A stretch of 64,000 bases of DNA, from positions 485,539 to 549,538 of the forward strand of contig NZ_NPKH01000011.1 of NCBI RefSeq assembly GCF_002284535.1, in the 5' to 3' direction. The translations under genes and the position numbers were made by a program. This stretch comes from Mesorhizobium wenxiniae. Lineage in GTDB: Bacteria > Pseudomonadota > Alphaproteobacteria > Rhizobiales > Rhizobiaceae. The notes under the pieces were generated by a model. The model saw only the letters and a list, made by a program, of their open reading frames with translations. It did not search any database and was not told where the DNA came from. Below, one piece after another: positions 1 through 9,455 of this stretch (position 1 is its first letter; the number at the start of each line of letters is the position of its first letter).

Positions 1-408
1 CCGGAAGCTTTGGAACGGCGTCATGGCGAGGCTCGCGCCGGCTTCGAACTGGCCGCGTGGCGTGGCCTGGATGCCGGCGCGGACGATTTCGCAGCTGTAG
101 GCGCCGAGATTGACGATCATGGCGAGGTTGGCGGCGGTCAGTTCCGACATCCTGATGCCAAGCGACGGCAGCCCGAAGAAGATGAAGAACAGCTGGATGA
201 GGAAGGGCGTGTTGCGGATCAGCTCGACATAGGTCGCGACGACGGGTTTTAGCCATTTCGGCCCCAGCGCCCGCACCCAGGCGCAGGCAATGCCAAAGGC
301 CACGCCGAACACCGCGCCGATCACGATGAGCTGCACGGTGATCCGGATGCCCTTCAGCAGCACCGGCAGAGAACCGATCAGCCAGCCGAAATCGAACTGA
401 TAGGTCAT
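1..408 (-). CDS. Amino-acid ABC transporter permease (3' end outside window)
   Basis: Inner-membrane permease of the HisM/GlnP family, which forms the channel of polar amino-acid importers. The minus strand from an ATG at 408 reads MTYQFDFGWLIGSLPVLLKG, and 136 codons are visible. The first transmembrane segment (about residues 20-45) is followed by the ELIRNTPFLIQLFF stretch typical of the family and by the start of the EAA loop (ATPRGQFEAGASL), which contacts the ATPase. The gene runs off the left edge. It lies just downstream of a binding-protein gene on the same strand, separated by a palindromic repeat, so the two probably form one transporter. The substrate cannot be told. Confidence 0.88.
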   Translation of the reverse strand, partial: MTYQFDFGWLIGSLPVLLKGIRITVQLIVIGAVFGVAFGIACAWVRALGPKWLKPVVATYVELIRNTPFLIQLFFIFFGLPSLGIRMSELTAANLAMIVNLGAYSCEIVRAGIQATPRGQFEAGASLAMTPFQSFR

Positions 409-424
409 GGCTTGCTATCTGACC

Positions 425-529
425 TAGAGCGGTTCCGGTTCTCTTGGAACCGGTAACTCGCTCTAACTGTTTGTTTTGCCGCATTTATGCGGACGCCAAA
501 TGGTTCCATTTGGCTGCAAAATGCTCTAA
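425..529. repeat. Multi-hairpin intergenic palindromic element
   Basis: A compact run of inverted repeats: TAGAGC (425-430) pairs with GCTCTA (460-465) around an inner CCGGTTC/GGAACCGG hairpin; then CCGCAT/ATGCGG (479-492) and CCAAATGG/CCATTTGG (496-513); then another GCTCTA (523-528). The layout resembles the RIME-like mosaic repeats found in many copies in rhizobial genomes. A related TAGAGC-started element begins at 63923. It lies between the binding-protein and permease genes and could stabilise or attenuate the transcript. Confidence 0.6.
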
Positions 530-550
530 GCCACACGCGGCGGGCGGCGA

Positions 551-1342
551 TCACAGGTCGGCCGGCAGGTCGACCTTCAGCCATTTTTGCGAAATTGCGT
601 TGAGGGCGCCATCGGACCTGGCAGCGGCGATGATGCCGTTGATCTTGGCCATCAACGCCGGCTCTTCCTTGTTCATGCCGATGTAGCAAGGCGAATTCTT
701 GATCAGGAATTTGAGCTCCGGCCGCTTGGGCGGGTTCTTTTCGAGGATGGCGGCGGCGACGACATTCCCGGTCGCGATCACCTCGACCTGGCCCGAAAGG
801 AAAGCGGAAATAGTGCCGTTATTATCCTCGTAGCGCTTGATCTCGACGCTCGCGGGCACGACCTTGGTCAGTTCGAGATCTTCGATCGCGCCGCGGGTGA
901 CGCCAACGGTCTTGCCGGCGAGGTCTTCCGCCTTCGCGACCGCGACATCCGCCGGAGCGAACACGCCATTGTAGAAGGGGGCGTAGGCTTCGGAAAAGTC
1001 GATGACCTTCTCGCGATCGGGATTCTTGCCGAGGCTGGAAATGACCAGGTCGACCTTGTTGGTCTGAAGATAGGGAATGCGGTTGGCGCTGGTGACCGGG
1101 ACGATCTCGACCTTGGCGCCGAGCTTTTCGCCAATGAGATTGGCGATATCGATGTCGTAGCCTTGCGGCGTCATGTCGGCACCGACACTGCCGAAGGGCG
1201 GGAAATCCTGTGGCACCGCGATGCGGATGGTGCCCCGCCCCCCAATGTCGCTCAAGGCGTCAGCCCGCGCCTGCGGAGACGGAGCCATGGCGATTCCAGC
1301 CACGGCGGCGAAGGCCAGCATGCACATATTGCGACGGTTCAT
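551..1342 (-). CDS. Polar amino-acid ABC transporter substrate-binding protein
   Basis: Periplasmic solute-binding protein of the SBP_bac_3 family, 263 aa. The N-terminus (MNRRNMCMLAFAAVAGIAMA, cleavage likely after QARA) is a Sec signal peptide. The mature part shows family features: GTIRIAVPQDFPPFG near residue 37, the GYDIDIANLIGEKLG segment near 62, the NRIPYLQTNKVDLVISSL segment near 86 and DREKVIDFSEAY near 108. A Shine-Dalgarno AAGGGG lies just upstream of the ATG. It is followed on the same strand by a matching permease, so it delivers an amino acid or related small cation to that channel. Specificity is unknown. Confidence 0.9.
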   Translation of the reverse strand: MNRRNMCMLAFAAVAGIAMAPSPQARADALSDIGGRGTIRIAVPQDFPPFGSVGADMTPQGYDIDIANLIGEKLGAKVEIVPVTSANRIPYLQTNKVDLVISSLGKNPDREKVIDFSEAYAPFYNGVFAPADVAVAKAEDLAGKTVGVTRGAIEDLELTKVVPASVEIKRYEDNNGTISAFLSGQVEVIATGNVVAAAILEKNPPKRPELKFLIKNSPCYIGMNKEEPALMAKINGIIAAARSDGALNAISQKWLKVDLPADL

Positions 1343-1522
1343 TATTTTCCCCTTTGACTGAGCAAAACCACTTGGTCGTCAGGGCAAAGCAACAGGCATG
1401 CCAAACCATCGAAATCGGCTTGAATCGGGCTTTCTCAATGGGATCGGGGAAGGCTTTCTTCACGACCCAATGCCGCTCGACTGGCAGGCCGCCTAAATAT
1501 TGTGCAGTGCGGCGGTTGCCTG

Positions 1523-2530
1523 TCAGTCGTAGGTCAGATCCGTCGCCTTGCCGCCGAACACGCGGTAGGCATAAAACGAATAGAAAATGATGACCGGCAG
1601 CACGACCACCGTGCCGGCCAGGATTATGGCGAGGCTTTCAGGCGCGGACGCCGCCTGCCAGATGGTCAGCCTGTCGGGCACGACGAAGGGATAGAACGAC
1701 CAGGCGAGCCCGGCAAAGCCCAGCGTGAAGATGGCGGCCAGTGTCAAGAACGGCGTCAGCGCGTGGCGGTCGTCTGCTTTAGGCAGGTGGAAGGTCTGCC
1801 GCCACAGCCAGGCGAACAGCACCGCCGACAGGATCGGCAGCGGCGACAAATAGAGCATGGCGGGCCAGACGAACCATTTGTCGAAGATGCGCGGACTGGC
1901 GAGCGGCGTGGCCAGCGAGACGGCGACCATGCCGAGCGCGGTCAGCACCAGCGCCCGGCGCAGCCATAGCACCGCCTTCTTCTGCAATTCGCCTTCCGTC
2001 TTGTAGATGACCCAGGCCGCGCCCATCGCCGCATAGGCGGCGGCAAGGCAGAGCGCCACCAGAGCGCCGAAGGCCATGCCGCTGAGGCCGACATCCAGGC
2101 CCAGCACATAAATCCCCAGCATGTAGCCCTGCGCCAGCGAGGCGATGACCGAGCCCAGGAAGAAGATGCGGTTCCAGCGATGCTTCCGGCCGGCCGGTAC
2201 CTTGGCACGGAAATCGAAGGCAACGCCGCGCAGGATCAGGCCGACAAGGAGCAGGAAGACCGGAATGTAGAGCGCGGTGAGGATGGTGCCGTGCGCCAGC
2301 GGGAAGGCAACCAGCAGCAGGCCGACCGCCAGCACCAGCCAGGTCTCGTTGGCGTCCCAGAACGGGCCTATTGCCGCAATCATCGTGTCCTGCTCGGCGT
2401 CTTCAGCGGCCGCGAACAGGATGCCGATGCCGAGATCGAAGCCGTCGAGGATAACGTAGATCAGGATGGCAAGGCCCATCAGGCCGGCGAAGATGAGGGG
2501 GAGCAATGTCGGCCAGTCGAGGGTCATCAC
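1523..2530 (-). CDS. cydB: Cytochrome bd-type ubiquinol oxidase subunit II
   Basis: Second subunit of the quinol:oxygen oxidoreductase in the inner membrane, 335 aa, within the usual range. The start shows the conserved first helix ending in VILDGFDLGIGILF, and WDANETWLVLAVG follows near residue 55; both are CydB hallmarks. About eight to nine hydrophobic helices are visible. It lies 8 bases downstream of the subunit I gene on the same strand, so the two are co-transcribed. No CydX-like small ORF was seen after it and no cydDC genes are adjacent, which fits the cyanide-insensitive (CIO) branch common in rhizobia. The CIO assignment is an inference. Confidence 0.93.
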   Translation of the reverse strand: MMTLDWPTLLPLIFAGLMGLAILIYVILDGFDLGIGILFAAAEDAEQDTMIAAIGPFWDANETWLVLAVGLLLVAFPLAHGTILTALYIPVFLLLVGLILRGVAFDFRAKVPAGRKHRWNRIFFLGSVIASLAQGYMLGIYVLGLDVGLSGMAFGALVALCLAAAYAAMGAAWVIYKTEGELQKKAVLWLRRALVLTALGMVAVSLATPLASPRIFDKWFVWPAMLYLSPLPILSAVLFAWLWRQTFHLPKADDRHALTPFLTLAAIFTLGFAGLAWSFYPFVVPDRLTIWQAASAPESLAIILAGTVVVLPVIIFYSFYAYRVFGGKATDLTYD

Positions 2531-2538
2531 CGTTCTCC

Positions 2539-3897
2539 CTATTTTGCCGCCGGTTGCGACAGCGCCGCATCGAGAACGCCCGGCAGCGGCGAGGTATCGC
2601 CGTCCTTCGCCGCCTTCAGCGCCAGATAGACCAGCACGCCGAGATAGGCGATCAGAAGCAGCGCGTAGAGGATGAGATAGACCGCAAGCGAGAGCGCGAC
2701 CTGGCTGCCGGCGACCGGGCCGACCGCATCGACGGTCTTGAGCACACCGGTGACCAGCCAGGGCTGGCGGCCGATCTCGGTGGTGTACCAGCCGGCCAGC
2801 GTCGCCAGCCAGCCGGACAGCGCCATCGGCACCATAACCAGGGCCAGCGGTTTCGGCAGGGTGTGGCGGCGCTTAAGGAAAAAGGCGGCCGACCAGGAGA
2901 CGACGAGCATCAGGACGCCGGTGCCGACCATGATGCGAAAAGCCCAGAACACCGGGAAGACCGGCGGATGATTGCCGGCAAAGTCGTTCAGCCCCGGCAC
3001 GACGCCACTGGCGCTGTGCCTGAGGATGAGGCTGGCGCCGTCGGGGATGGCGACTTCGAATTTGTTCTCCCTTGCCGCCTCGTCGGGAAGCGCGAAAAGG
3101 ACCAGCGGCACATTGGGGCCGGTGTTCCAGTTGGCCTCCATGGCGGCGATCTTCTGCGGCTGATGCTCGAGCGTGTTGAGGCCATGCTGGTCGCCGGCGA
3201 AGATCTGGATGGGGATCAGGATCGCCGCGGTGAAGACACCGGTGCGCAAGGCCTTCCACATCGATTCCGAGCGGTCGCCATAGAGATAGCGCAGCGCCGA
3301 CAGGCCAGCGATCAGGAACGAAACCGTCAGGCCGGAGGCAAGCAGCATGTGGACGAGCCGGTAGGGCATCGACGGGTTGAAGACGATCGCCCACCAGTCG
3401 GTTGCGTGCGCTACGCCGTTGCGCATCTCAAAGCCGACCGGCGTCTGCATCCAGGAATTAAGCGCGATGATCCAGAAGGCCGACAGGGTGGTGCCGCCGG
3501 CCACCAGCACGGTTGCCAGCGTGTGGGTGCCGTTGGAGACGCGGCGGAAGCCGAACAGCATGATGCCGAGGAACGCCGCCTCGAGGAAGAAGGCGGTGAG
3601 TATCTCATAGGCGAGCAGCGGGCCGGCTATGTTGCCGACGGTCTCCATGTAACCCGGCCAGTTGGTGCCGAACTGGAAGCTCATGGTGACGCCCGAAACT
3701 ACGCCCATGGCAAAGGACAGCGCGAACACCTTCACCCAGGTGAAATAGGCGCGCATCCAGGCGGTATCGCCTGTGGCGTTGTAGCGAAGCTTGAAGAACA
3801 GCAGCATCCAGCCAAGCGCGATGGTGATAGCTGGAAACAGGATATGGAACGAGATGTTCGCGCCGAATTGAATGCGCGAAAGGATGAGCGGGTCCAT
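2539..3897 (-). CDS. cydA: Cytochrome bd-type ubiquinol oxidase subunit I
   Basis: Heme-bearing subunit of the quinol oxidase, 452 aa from the ATG at 3897 (MDPLILSRIQFGANISFHIL). A longer frame runs upstream to 4164, but that part is low-complexity and the family starts at this methionine, with CGGAG upstream of it. Visible signatures are the first-helix histidine (residue about 18), the QFGTNWPGYMETVGNIAGP segment and GWYTTEIGRQPW near residue 390. The quinol-binding loop is short, as in the CIO type. It provides low-oxygen or stress-tolerant respiration with cydB. The 230-base divergent intergenic region toward the next ABC genes shows no clear FNR/FixK box. Confidence 0.93.
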   Translation of the reverse strand: MDPLILSRIQFGANISFHILFPAITIALGWMLLFFKLRYNATGDTAWMRAYFTWVKVFALSFAMGVVSGVTMSFQFGTNWPGYMETVGNIAGPLLAYEILTAFFLEAAFLGIMLFGFRRVSNGTHTLATVLVAGGTTLSAFWIIALNSWMQTPVGFEMRNGVAHATDWWAIVFNPSMPYRLVHMLLASGLTVSFLIAGLSALRYLYGDRSESMWKALRTGVFTAAILIPIQIFAGDQHGLNTLEHQPQKIAAMEANWNTGPNVPLVLFALPDEAARENKFEVAIPDGASLILRHSASGVVPGLNDFAGNHPPVFPVFWAFRIMVGTGVLMLVVSWSAAFFLKRRHTLPKPLALVMVPMALSGWLATLAGWYTTEIGRQPWLVTGVLKTVDAVGPVAGSQVALSLAVYLILYALLLIAYLGVLVYLALKAAKDGDTSPLPGVLDAALSQPAAK

Positions 3898-4129
3898 GGT
3901 GGGCTCCGGCTGCTGCTTGTGTCGCAGAAGATAGGCCGGATGCGCTAAACGGTCAAAGCGGCGTGGCGTCACGCGAGGCGGGACGCCGCAGGACTGCGGC
4001 AGCGGTGGATGCGTTCTCGCATGCCGATGTCCAGAACTGTCAGGAGTGCCATTGACTTCCGGCTGCGCGCACCGACATTCAGCGGATTGAACCAACAGTT
4101 CTCCTTTCAAGCAGCCGTTTTTTTCAGCC

Positions 4130-5056
4130 ATGCCATCGATCATTTCCATTTCCGGGGTCACCAAGACCTACGCCACCGGTTTCAAGGCGCTGAAGGAGAT
4201 CAACCTCGACATCGAGCGTGGCGAGATCTTTGCGCTGCTCGGGCCGAACGGCGCCGGCAAGACGACGCTGATCTCGATCGTCTGCGGTATCGTCAACCGC
4301 TCGTCGGGCACGGTCACCGTGGACGGCTACGATATCGGCCGGGATTATCGCGCCGCGCGCAGCCTCATCGGGCTGGTGCCGCAGGAACTGACCATCGACG
4401 CGTTCGAGACCGTATGGGCGACTGTCAGTTACAGCCGCGGCCTATTCGGCAAGCCAGCCAACCCCGCCTTCGTCGAGAAAGTGCTGCGCGACCTGTCGTT
4501 GTGGGACAAGAAGGACGCCAAGGCGATCACCCTGTCCGGCGGCATGAAGCGGCGGCTGATGATCGCCAAGGCGTTGTCGCACGAACCGAGAGTGCTGTTC
4601 CTCGACGAGCCGACAGCCGGGGTCGACGTCGAGCTGCGCCAGGACATGTGGGCGATGGTGCGCCGGCTGCGCGAGGATGGCGTCACCATCATCCTGACCA
4701 CACACTATATCGAGGAGGCCGAGGCGATGGCCGACCGCGTCGGCGTCATCAATCGCGGCGAAATCGTGCTGGTCGAGGACAAGGCCGAACTGATGCGCAC
4801 GCTCGGCCGCAAAAGGCTGTTGCTGGAATTGCGCAGTCCGCTCGCCACCATACCCGAGACGTTTTCGCGCTACGCGCTGGAGCTTTCGCCGGACGGTGAT
4901 CGATTGACGTACACCTATGACAACCAGAGCGAACGGCCGGGCGTCGCCTCGCTGCTCCGCGACCTTGAGACAGCCGGCATCCAGTTCCGCGATATCGACA
5001 CGCAAAACAGCTCGCTCGAGGAGATCTTCGTCAATCTGGTGAGGAAGGACGCATGA
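4130..5056 (+). CDS. ABC-2 type exporter, ATP-binding protein
   Basis: ATPase subunit of an export-type ABC transporter, 308 aa. Walker [10 protein letters not shown] is near residue 38, the signature [15 protein letters not shown] near 139, Walker [13 protein letters not shown] near 160 and the switch histidine in [14 protein letters not shown] near 190. The roughly 100-residue C-terminal extension is usual for the DrrA/NodI/YadG group. It overlaps the next gene by four bases (ATGA), so the pair is translationally coupled. It is divergent from cydAB. The exported substrate is unknown; drugs, lipids or polysaccharides are handled by relatives. Confidence 0.92.
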   Translation: MPSIISISGVTKTYATGFKALKEINLDIERGEIFALLGPNGAGKTTLISIVCGIVNRSSGTVTVDGYDIGRDYRAARSLIGLVPQELTIDAFETVWATVSYSRGLFGKPANPAFVEKVLRDLSLWDKKDAKAITLSGGMKRRLMIAKALSHEPRVLFLDEPTAGVDVELRQDMWAMVRRLREDGVTIILTTHYIEEAEAMADRVGVINRGEIVLVEDKAELMRTLGRKRLLLELRSPLATIPETFSRYALELSPDGDRLTYTYDNQSERPGVASLLRDLETAGIQFRDIDTQNSSLEEIFVNLVRKDA

Positions 5057-5814
5057 ACCTGCGAGCAGTCTGGGCGATCTACAAGATGGAGATGGCGCGC
5101 GCCTTTCGGACCGTGCTGCAGAGCATCGTCTCGCCTGTCATCTCGACCTCGCTCTATTTCGTCGTCTTCGGCTCGGCCATCGGCTCGCGCATCACCGAGA
5201 TCGACGGTATCAGCTACGGCGCCTTCATCGTGCCGGGGCTGATCATGCTGTCGCTGCTGACGCAGTCGATCTCCAACGCCTCCTTCGCCATCTATTTCCC
5301 GAAATTCGTCGGCTCGATCTACGAATTGCTGTCGGCGCCGGTGTCCTATCTGGAGATCATCATTGCGTATGTCGGCGGTGCGGCGACCAAGTCGATCATA
5401 CTCGGCCTGATCATCCTGGCGACCGCGTCGCTGTTCGTGCCGCTGACTATCGAGCATCCGTTCTGGATGCTCTCCTTCCTGGTGCTGACGTCGGTGACCT
5501 TCAGCCTGTTCGGGTTCATCATCGGCATCTGGGCGAAGAGCTTCGAGCAGCTGCAGCTGGTGCCGTTGCTGATCATCACGCCGCTGACCTTCCTTGGCGG
5601 CAGCTTCTATTCGATCGACATGCTGCCCGGCATCTGGCGCACGGTGACGCTGTTCAACCCCGTCCTCTATCTGGTCAGCGGTTTTCGCTGGAGTTTCTAC
5701 GGCAAATCCGACGTCTCGATCGGCATCAGCCTCGGCATGACCGTCGTTTTCCTGCTTATCTGCATAGCGATCGTCGCGTGGATCTTCAGGACCGGCTACC
5801 GGTTGCGGAACTGA
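5053..5814 (+). CDS. ABC-2 type exporter, permease
   Basis: Six-helix inner-membrane permease of the ABC-2 family, 253 aa, similar in size to YadH and NodJ. The N-terminal [23 protein letters not shown] segment, a [14 protein letters not shown] helix and the [16 protein letters not shown] ... [14 protein letters not shown] stretch near the C-terminus are typical. It works with the overlapping ATPase gene. Its last 29 bases overlap, on the opposite strand, the end of a short degraded-looking ORF. Confidence 0.92.
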   Translation: MNLRAVWAIYKMEMARAFRTVLQSIVSPVISTSLYFVVFGSAIGSRITEIDGISYGAFIVPGLIMLSLLTQSISNASFAIYFPKFVGSIYELLSAPVSYLEIIIAYVGGAATKSIILGLIILATASLFVPLTIEHPFWMLSFLVLTSVTFSLFGFIIGIWAKSFEQLQLVPLLIITPLTFLGGSFYSIDMLPGIWRTVTLFNPVLYLVSGFRWSFYGKSDVSIGISLGMTVVFLLICIAIVAWIFRTGYRLRN

Positions 5815-6013
5815 CCGGCTTACAGCACGCGGAGCCGTGGGCTAGGCCGGCATCGCCTGAAAGATTGCCCTGGACGGCGGTCGAATAGGCGAGCGAGAAA
5901 TCGCCATGCCGGCGGACCAGCGCCAGGCGCTCGACATGGGTCAGCTCCTGCCGGGTGACCTTGGGCGCGGCGCCCTCGAGCAGGCGGTCGAAACGATTGC
6001 GCAAGGAGGGCAT
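5786..6013 (-). pseudogene. Short truncated-looking ORF, possible remnant
   Basis: A 75-aa frame from an ATG at 6013 (MPSLRNRFDRLLEG) contains HGDFSLAYSTAVQ and then loses protein-like character ([20 protein letters not shown]) before stopping inside the 3' end of the neighbouring ABC permease gene on the other strand. The first 50 residues look like genuine coding sequence and weakly recall the start of stand-alone DUF2156 (MprF C-terminal-like) proteins, from memory only. My reading is the 5' end of a gene cut off by a deletion next to the ABC operon. It may instead be a small functional ORF. Confidence 0.3.
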
Positions 6014-6140
6014 GGTCGAGATTCCGCGTGCCGCGCTTCGGAATTGGGATACCCGCAAGCCCGCGGGCTTCGAATCATTGGTGGCAGCGAGAATTGAACG
6101 GAAGCCGTTGGCAATTGGGAATAAATTGGCAAGGGGGCAT

Positions 6141-6179
6141 AAAAAAGGAGGGGCTTCGGTCGAGCCAAAACCCCGCCTT
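6141..6179 (-). terminator. Rho-independent terminator of the PhoX-like gene
   Basis: On the minus strand an imperfect GC-rich hairpin (arms AAGGCGGGG and CCCCTCCTT, with an inner GGCT/AGCC pairing) is followed directly by TTTTTT. It lies 29 bases after the stop codon of the PhoX-like gene. Confidence 0.65.
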
Positions 6180-6207
6180 CACGATTTACCAGGGAGCGCG
6201 ATGATCT

Positions 6208-8199
6208 CTAGACCGCGATCTTGCCGCCGCCCTGCTTGGTGATGGCGACGACCGATGGCCGCACCGGCATGTCAGGCTTGAAGTCGGGCCAGCGGGTCGA
6301 CAGGTCCTCGTAGTAAGAGGGACGGCCAAAAGCCTCCCAGTCTTCGCCGCCATCGGCCGGATGCTGGACCGCGACGAAGGCGGTCTGGTCGTCGGGCGTG
6401 AATAGCGGGCCACACAGTTCAGCACCGATCGGCACGCGGAAGAACAGCTTTGATGTCGCCCGCGCCTCGCCTTCGGTGTCGACCGCCCACAGGCCGTCGG
6501 TGCGGCCGGTGGCTTTCGGGCCCTGGCCGTCGGTCGAGACCCAGAGCCGGCCGGCCGCATCGATGGCGCAATTGTCCGGCATGCCGAACCAGCCATTGGC
6601 GGTGGTTGCGGTCGAGAAGGTGGCGCCGACTTCTGCCACCGAGGGATCGCCGCATTTCAACAGCACTTCCCATTTGCCCTTGGTGGCAGTGAAATCGCCA
6701 CCATCCTCGACGATCTCGATAATGTGGCCGAAAGCGTTTTCGGCGCGTGGGTTGGCGGCATCGACCTGGTCCGTCTTGCGTTTAGAATTGTTGGTCAACA
6801 TGACGTAGACTTTGCCAGTCGTCGGATTCGGCTGGATATCCTCGGGGCGGTCCATCTTGGTGGCCCCGAGCAGATCGGCGGCACGGCGCGTTTCGATGAG
6901 CACGTCGGCCTGGCTGGCAAAGCCGTTCTCCGCCGTCAGCGGGCCCTGGCCGAAGACGATGGGCAGCCATTCGACCGCCCCGTCCTCGGCGAATTTGGCG
7001 ACATACAGCGTGCCGTCGTCGAGGAGATCCATGTTGGCGGCGCGGTCCTCGGCGTTGAACTTGCCGGCCGTGACGAATTTGTAGACATAGTCGAAGCGTT
7101 CGTCGTCGCCGAGATAGAAGACGACGCGGCCATCCTTGGCGACGATCGATTCAGCGCCCTCATGCTTGAAGCGGCCCATGGCAGTGCGCTTCCGCGGCAC
7201 CGAGGTCGGATCGTTGACGTCGACCTCAACGATCCAGCCGAAGCGATTCGGCTCGTTCGGCTCCTTGCCGATGTCGAAGCGGTCGTAATGCGCAGCCCAT
7301 TCATAGGCGCCTTCGGGAATCCCCAGGCGCTTGTAGTTGGCGGCTTCCTTGTGGCCTTCCTGCAGCTCGCCCGAGAAATAGCCGTGTATGTTTTCCTCGG
7401 CCATGACGTAGGTGCCCCAGGGCGTGACGCCGCCGGCGCAGTTGTTGACGGTGCCGAAGACCTTCGTGCCGGTCGGATCGGCACTGGTCTTGACGCGGTC
7501 GTGGCCGGCGGCGGGGCCGGACAGTGCCATCTCGGTGTTGGAGGTGATGCGGCGGTTGAGCTTGCCGTCGCGCACCACCTGCCATTTGCCTGATACCTTG
7601 CGGATCTCGACGATGGTGCCGCCATGCGCGGCCATCTCGATATCGACCTGTTCCTTGCTCAGCGGCGCCTGCTTGGCCTCGCCCTCGACGATGGTGACGA
7701 GGCCCGGGAACATCAGATGCGGATTGGTGTATTCGTGGTTGACCACCAGCAGACCATGCTCGGCCGAGCCGTCGATCGGGATATAGCCGACATAGTCGTT
7801 GTTGTAGCCGAATTGTCTTTCCTGGGCTTGGGCCGACTGTTTTGCCGGATCAAAGTCCGGCGAATCGGCGAACAGCGGATCGCCCCAGCGCAGCAGCACG
7901 TCGGCGTCGTAGCCGGCGGCGACATGATGCTTGTCATCGACGCCCGCCTCGACCTCGTCGAAGCTGAAGGCCGAGCCGCCGGCGGCGCGGGCATCGTCGG
8001 CGAGGATCAGCGCCAGCGGGCTGACCGTGGCGGCGATGGCGGTTGCCGCAAGCGATCCCTGCAGGAAACCACGGCGCGAGAAACGTGCGGCGATGATCTC
8101 GCCCATCGTCTGGTTGTCGGTGGGATTGGTTCCTGGCCCATCGTTTTCCTCGAGCAGGCTGGTGCGGAAATGGGTGTCGGGGGAGCGATGTTCTGTCAT
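6208..8199 (-). CDS. PhoX-like (DUF839) secreted phosphatase
   Basis: Large exported protein, 663 aa from the ATG at 8199 (MTEHRSPDTHF). The longer upstream frame is not used because this start has AGAGGC upstream and sets the family length. A twin-arginine signal SRRGFLQGSLAATAIAA near residue 42 sends it through Tat already folded. The mature region shows the PhoX/DUF839 pattern: HGLLVVNHEYTNP near 145, NNCAGGVTPWGTYVMAEEN near 250, GRFKHEGAE near 335 and PDNCAIDAAGRLWVSTDGQG near 545. PhoX enzymes are calcium-dependent alkaline phosphomonoesterases that release phosphate from organic esters in the periplasm. No PHO box was recognised upstream. Phosphatase activity is inferred from the family. 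Confidence 0.85.
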   Translation of the reverse strand: MTEHRSPDTHFRTSLLEENDGPGTNPTDNQTMGEIIAARFSRRGFLQGSLAATAIAATVSPLALILADDARAAGGSAFSFDEVEAGVDDKHHVAAGYDADVLLRWGDPLFADSPDFDPAKQSAQAQERQFGYNNDYVGYIPIDGSAEHGLLVVNHEYTNPHLMFPGLVTIVEGEAKQAPLSKEQVDIEMAAHGGTIVEIRKVSGKWQVVRDGKLNRRITSNTEMALSGPAAGHDRVKTSADPTGTKVFGTVNNCAGGVTPWGTYVMAEENIHGYFSGELQEGHKEAANYKRLGIPEGAYEWAAHYDRFDIGKEPNEPNRFGWIVEVDVNDPTSVPRKRTAMGRFKHEGAESIVAKDGRVVFYLGDDERFDYVYKFVTAGKFNAEDRAANMDLLDDGTLYVAKFAEDGAVEWLPIVFGQGPLTAENGFASQADVLIETRRAADLLGATKMDRPEDIQPNPTTGKVYVMLTNNSKRKTDQVDAANPRAENAFGHIIEIVEDGGDFTATKGKWEVLLKCGDPSVAEVGATFSTATTANGWFGMPDNCAIDAAGRLWVSTDGQGPKATGRTDGLWAVDTEGEARATSKLFFRVPIGAELCGPLFTPDDQTAFVAVQHPADGGEDWEAFGRPSYYEDLSTRWPDFKPDMPVRPSVVAITKQGGGKIAV

Positions 8200-8402
8200 G
8201 GGCTTGCCTCTGGCTTCTTTGGGATGGCTTGAGCGTGCTGCTTGACTGACCGCGTATCGCCGGCAGATCACAGTTTGATGACGTTGCCGGCCAATTCCAG
8301 CCCCGATTTCGTGTCCATGATCAGCCTCGCTTGACCGCGACCGGCGCTTCGGAAACAAGATCTGCGGCAGGCGCGGAAGGACCGCGTCGAGAGGGACAAA
8401 AA

Positions 8403-8741
8403 GTGAGTTTCTGGGGACTGGGGCAGCTCGGCATTTCGACGGTGATCTTCCTGCTGGCAGCGACGGCGGCCAAGCAATGGGGGCTGGCGCCCAGCCTCGG
8501 CAAGATCGTCCTGACTCTGGCGCTCTACTCGCTGGGCAATCTGATCATGCTGAGGCTGATCCGTGAATTCGGCATGTCGGTGTCGTTCAGCCTGTCGGCG
8601 GTGATCCAGCTGGTGTCGGTGAACGTGGTGGCACTGGTGTTCTTCGGCGAGCGCGTCAATGCGTTGCAGGCGACCGGCATCGTGCTCGCCATCGCAGCGG
8701 TGGCGCTGATCACGCTCGGTCCCTATCTGCAAAGGCCGTAA
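8403..8741 (+). CDS. Small four-helix membrane protein (SMR/EamA-like)
   Basis: From a GTG at 8403, preceded by GAGGG, the frame gives 112 aa with four hydrophobic segments (about residues 7-25, 31-52, 57-78 and 85-105). That is the size and topology of small multidrug resistance proteins. The last part (ERVNALQATGIVLAIAAVALITLG) is the typical final helix of the DMT superfamily. An ATG at 8331 would add 24 charged residues and is less likely. The conserved glutamate of true EmrE is not obvious in helix 1, so the function (drug efflux or lipid-related flippase) is open. It is followed after 12 bases by a PAP2 phosphatase gene, and the two are probably co-transcribed. Confidence 0.7.
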   Translation: MSFWGLGQLGISTVIFLLAATAAKQWGLAPSLGKIVLTLALYSLGNLIMLRLIREFGMSVSFSLSAVIQLVSVNVVALVFFGERVNALQATGIVLAIAAVALITLGPYLQRP

Positions 8742-8753
8742 CAGCGAGGGCCG

Positions 8754-9455
8754 ATGAAGAATACCGCAAGCAAGCTGCTCAACAGAATCGAATTCCCGGT
8801 GCTGCTGGCCGGACTGGTCATCGCCTGCGGACTGTGGGGGTTTGAGGAACTGATGGAGGTGGCGCGAGACACCACGCCGCACGCCTTCGATACGGAAATC
8901 CTGCTCGCCTTCCGTGAAGCGGGCCAGCCCGACAATCCGATCGGACCGCTATGGCTGGAAGGGGCGATGCGCGACATCACCAGCCTCGGCAGCGCCAGCG
9001 TGCTCCTATTGATCACGGCCGCCGTGATCGTCTATCTGCTGCTGATCCACAGGCCGGGACCAGCGTTTCTCGTCCTCGTCGCAGTGGCGGGCGGGCAGGC
9101 CCTGTCGAGCACGCTGAAGCTCGGAATCGACCGGCCGCGCCCCGATCTGGTCTCGCATCTCGCCGACGTGGCATCGCTTTCGTTTCCGAGCGGCCATGCG
9201 ATGCTGTCGGCAGTGACATATTTGACGCTGGGCAGCATGGCGTCGCGCTTCCTGCCTGGGCGAACGACCAAGATCTATGTGCTGGCATTGGCGGTGCTGA
9301 CGACCCTGCTGGTCGGCATCAGCCGCGTCTATCTCGGCGTTCATTGGCCATCCGACGTGCTGGCCGGCTGGTGCGCCGGCTTCGCCTGGGCGATGCTGTG
9401 CTGGCTGGCCGCATGGGCGCTACAGCGATGGCGTGGGCGGACCGACGGCGCCTGA
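8754..9455 (+). CDS. PAP2-family membrane phosphatase
   Basis: Integral membrane lipid or pyrophosphate phosphatase, 233 aa, with about six helices. The three catalytic motifs are visible: KLGIDRPRP near residue 122, SFPSGHAM near 142 and SRVYLGVHWPSDVLAG near 183, which supply the Arg, His and Asp of the phosphohistidine mechanism. PAP2 enzymes act on phosphatidate, undecaprenyl-diphosphate or lipid A phosphate at the membrane. It sits right after the small membrane protein gene, which hints at a joint role in lipid handling, but no substrate can be assigned. Confidence 0.88.
   Translation: MKNTASKLLNRIEFPVLLAGLVIACGLWGFEELMEVARDTTPHAFDTEILLAFREAGQPDNPIGPLWLEGAMRDITSLGSASVLLLITAAVIVYLLLIHRPGPAFLVLVAVAGGQALSSTLKLGIDRPRPDLVSHLADVASLSFPSGHAMLSAVTYLTLGSMASRFLPGRTTKIYVLALAVLTTLLVGISRVYLGVHWPSDVLAGWCAGFAWAMLCWLAAWALQRWRGRTDGA

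Noticed and set aside
2506..3948. 480-codon open frame on the plus strand opposite cydA/cydB
   Set aside because: Its product is Arg/Gly/His-rich without any family pattern and runs antisense to a certain cydA gene; GC-rich genes often leave such open shadows.
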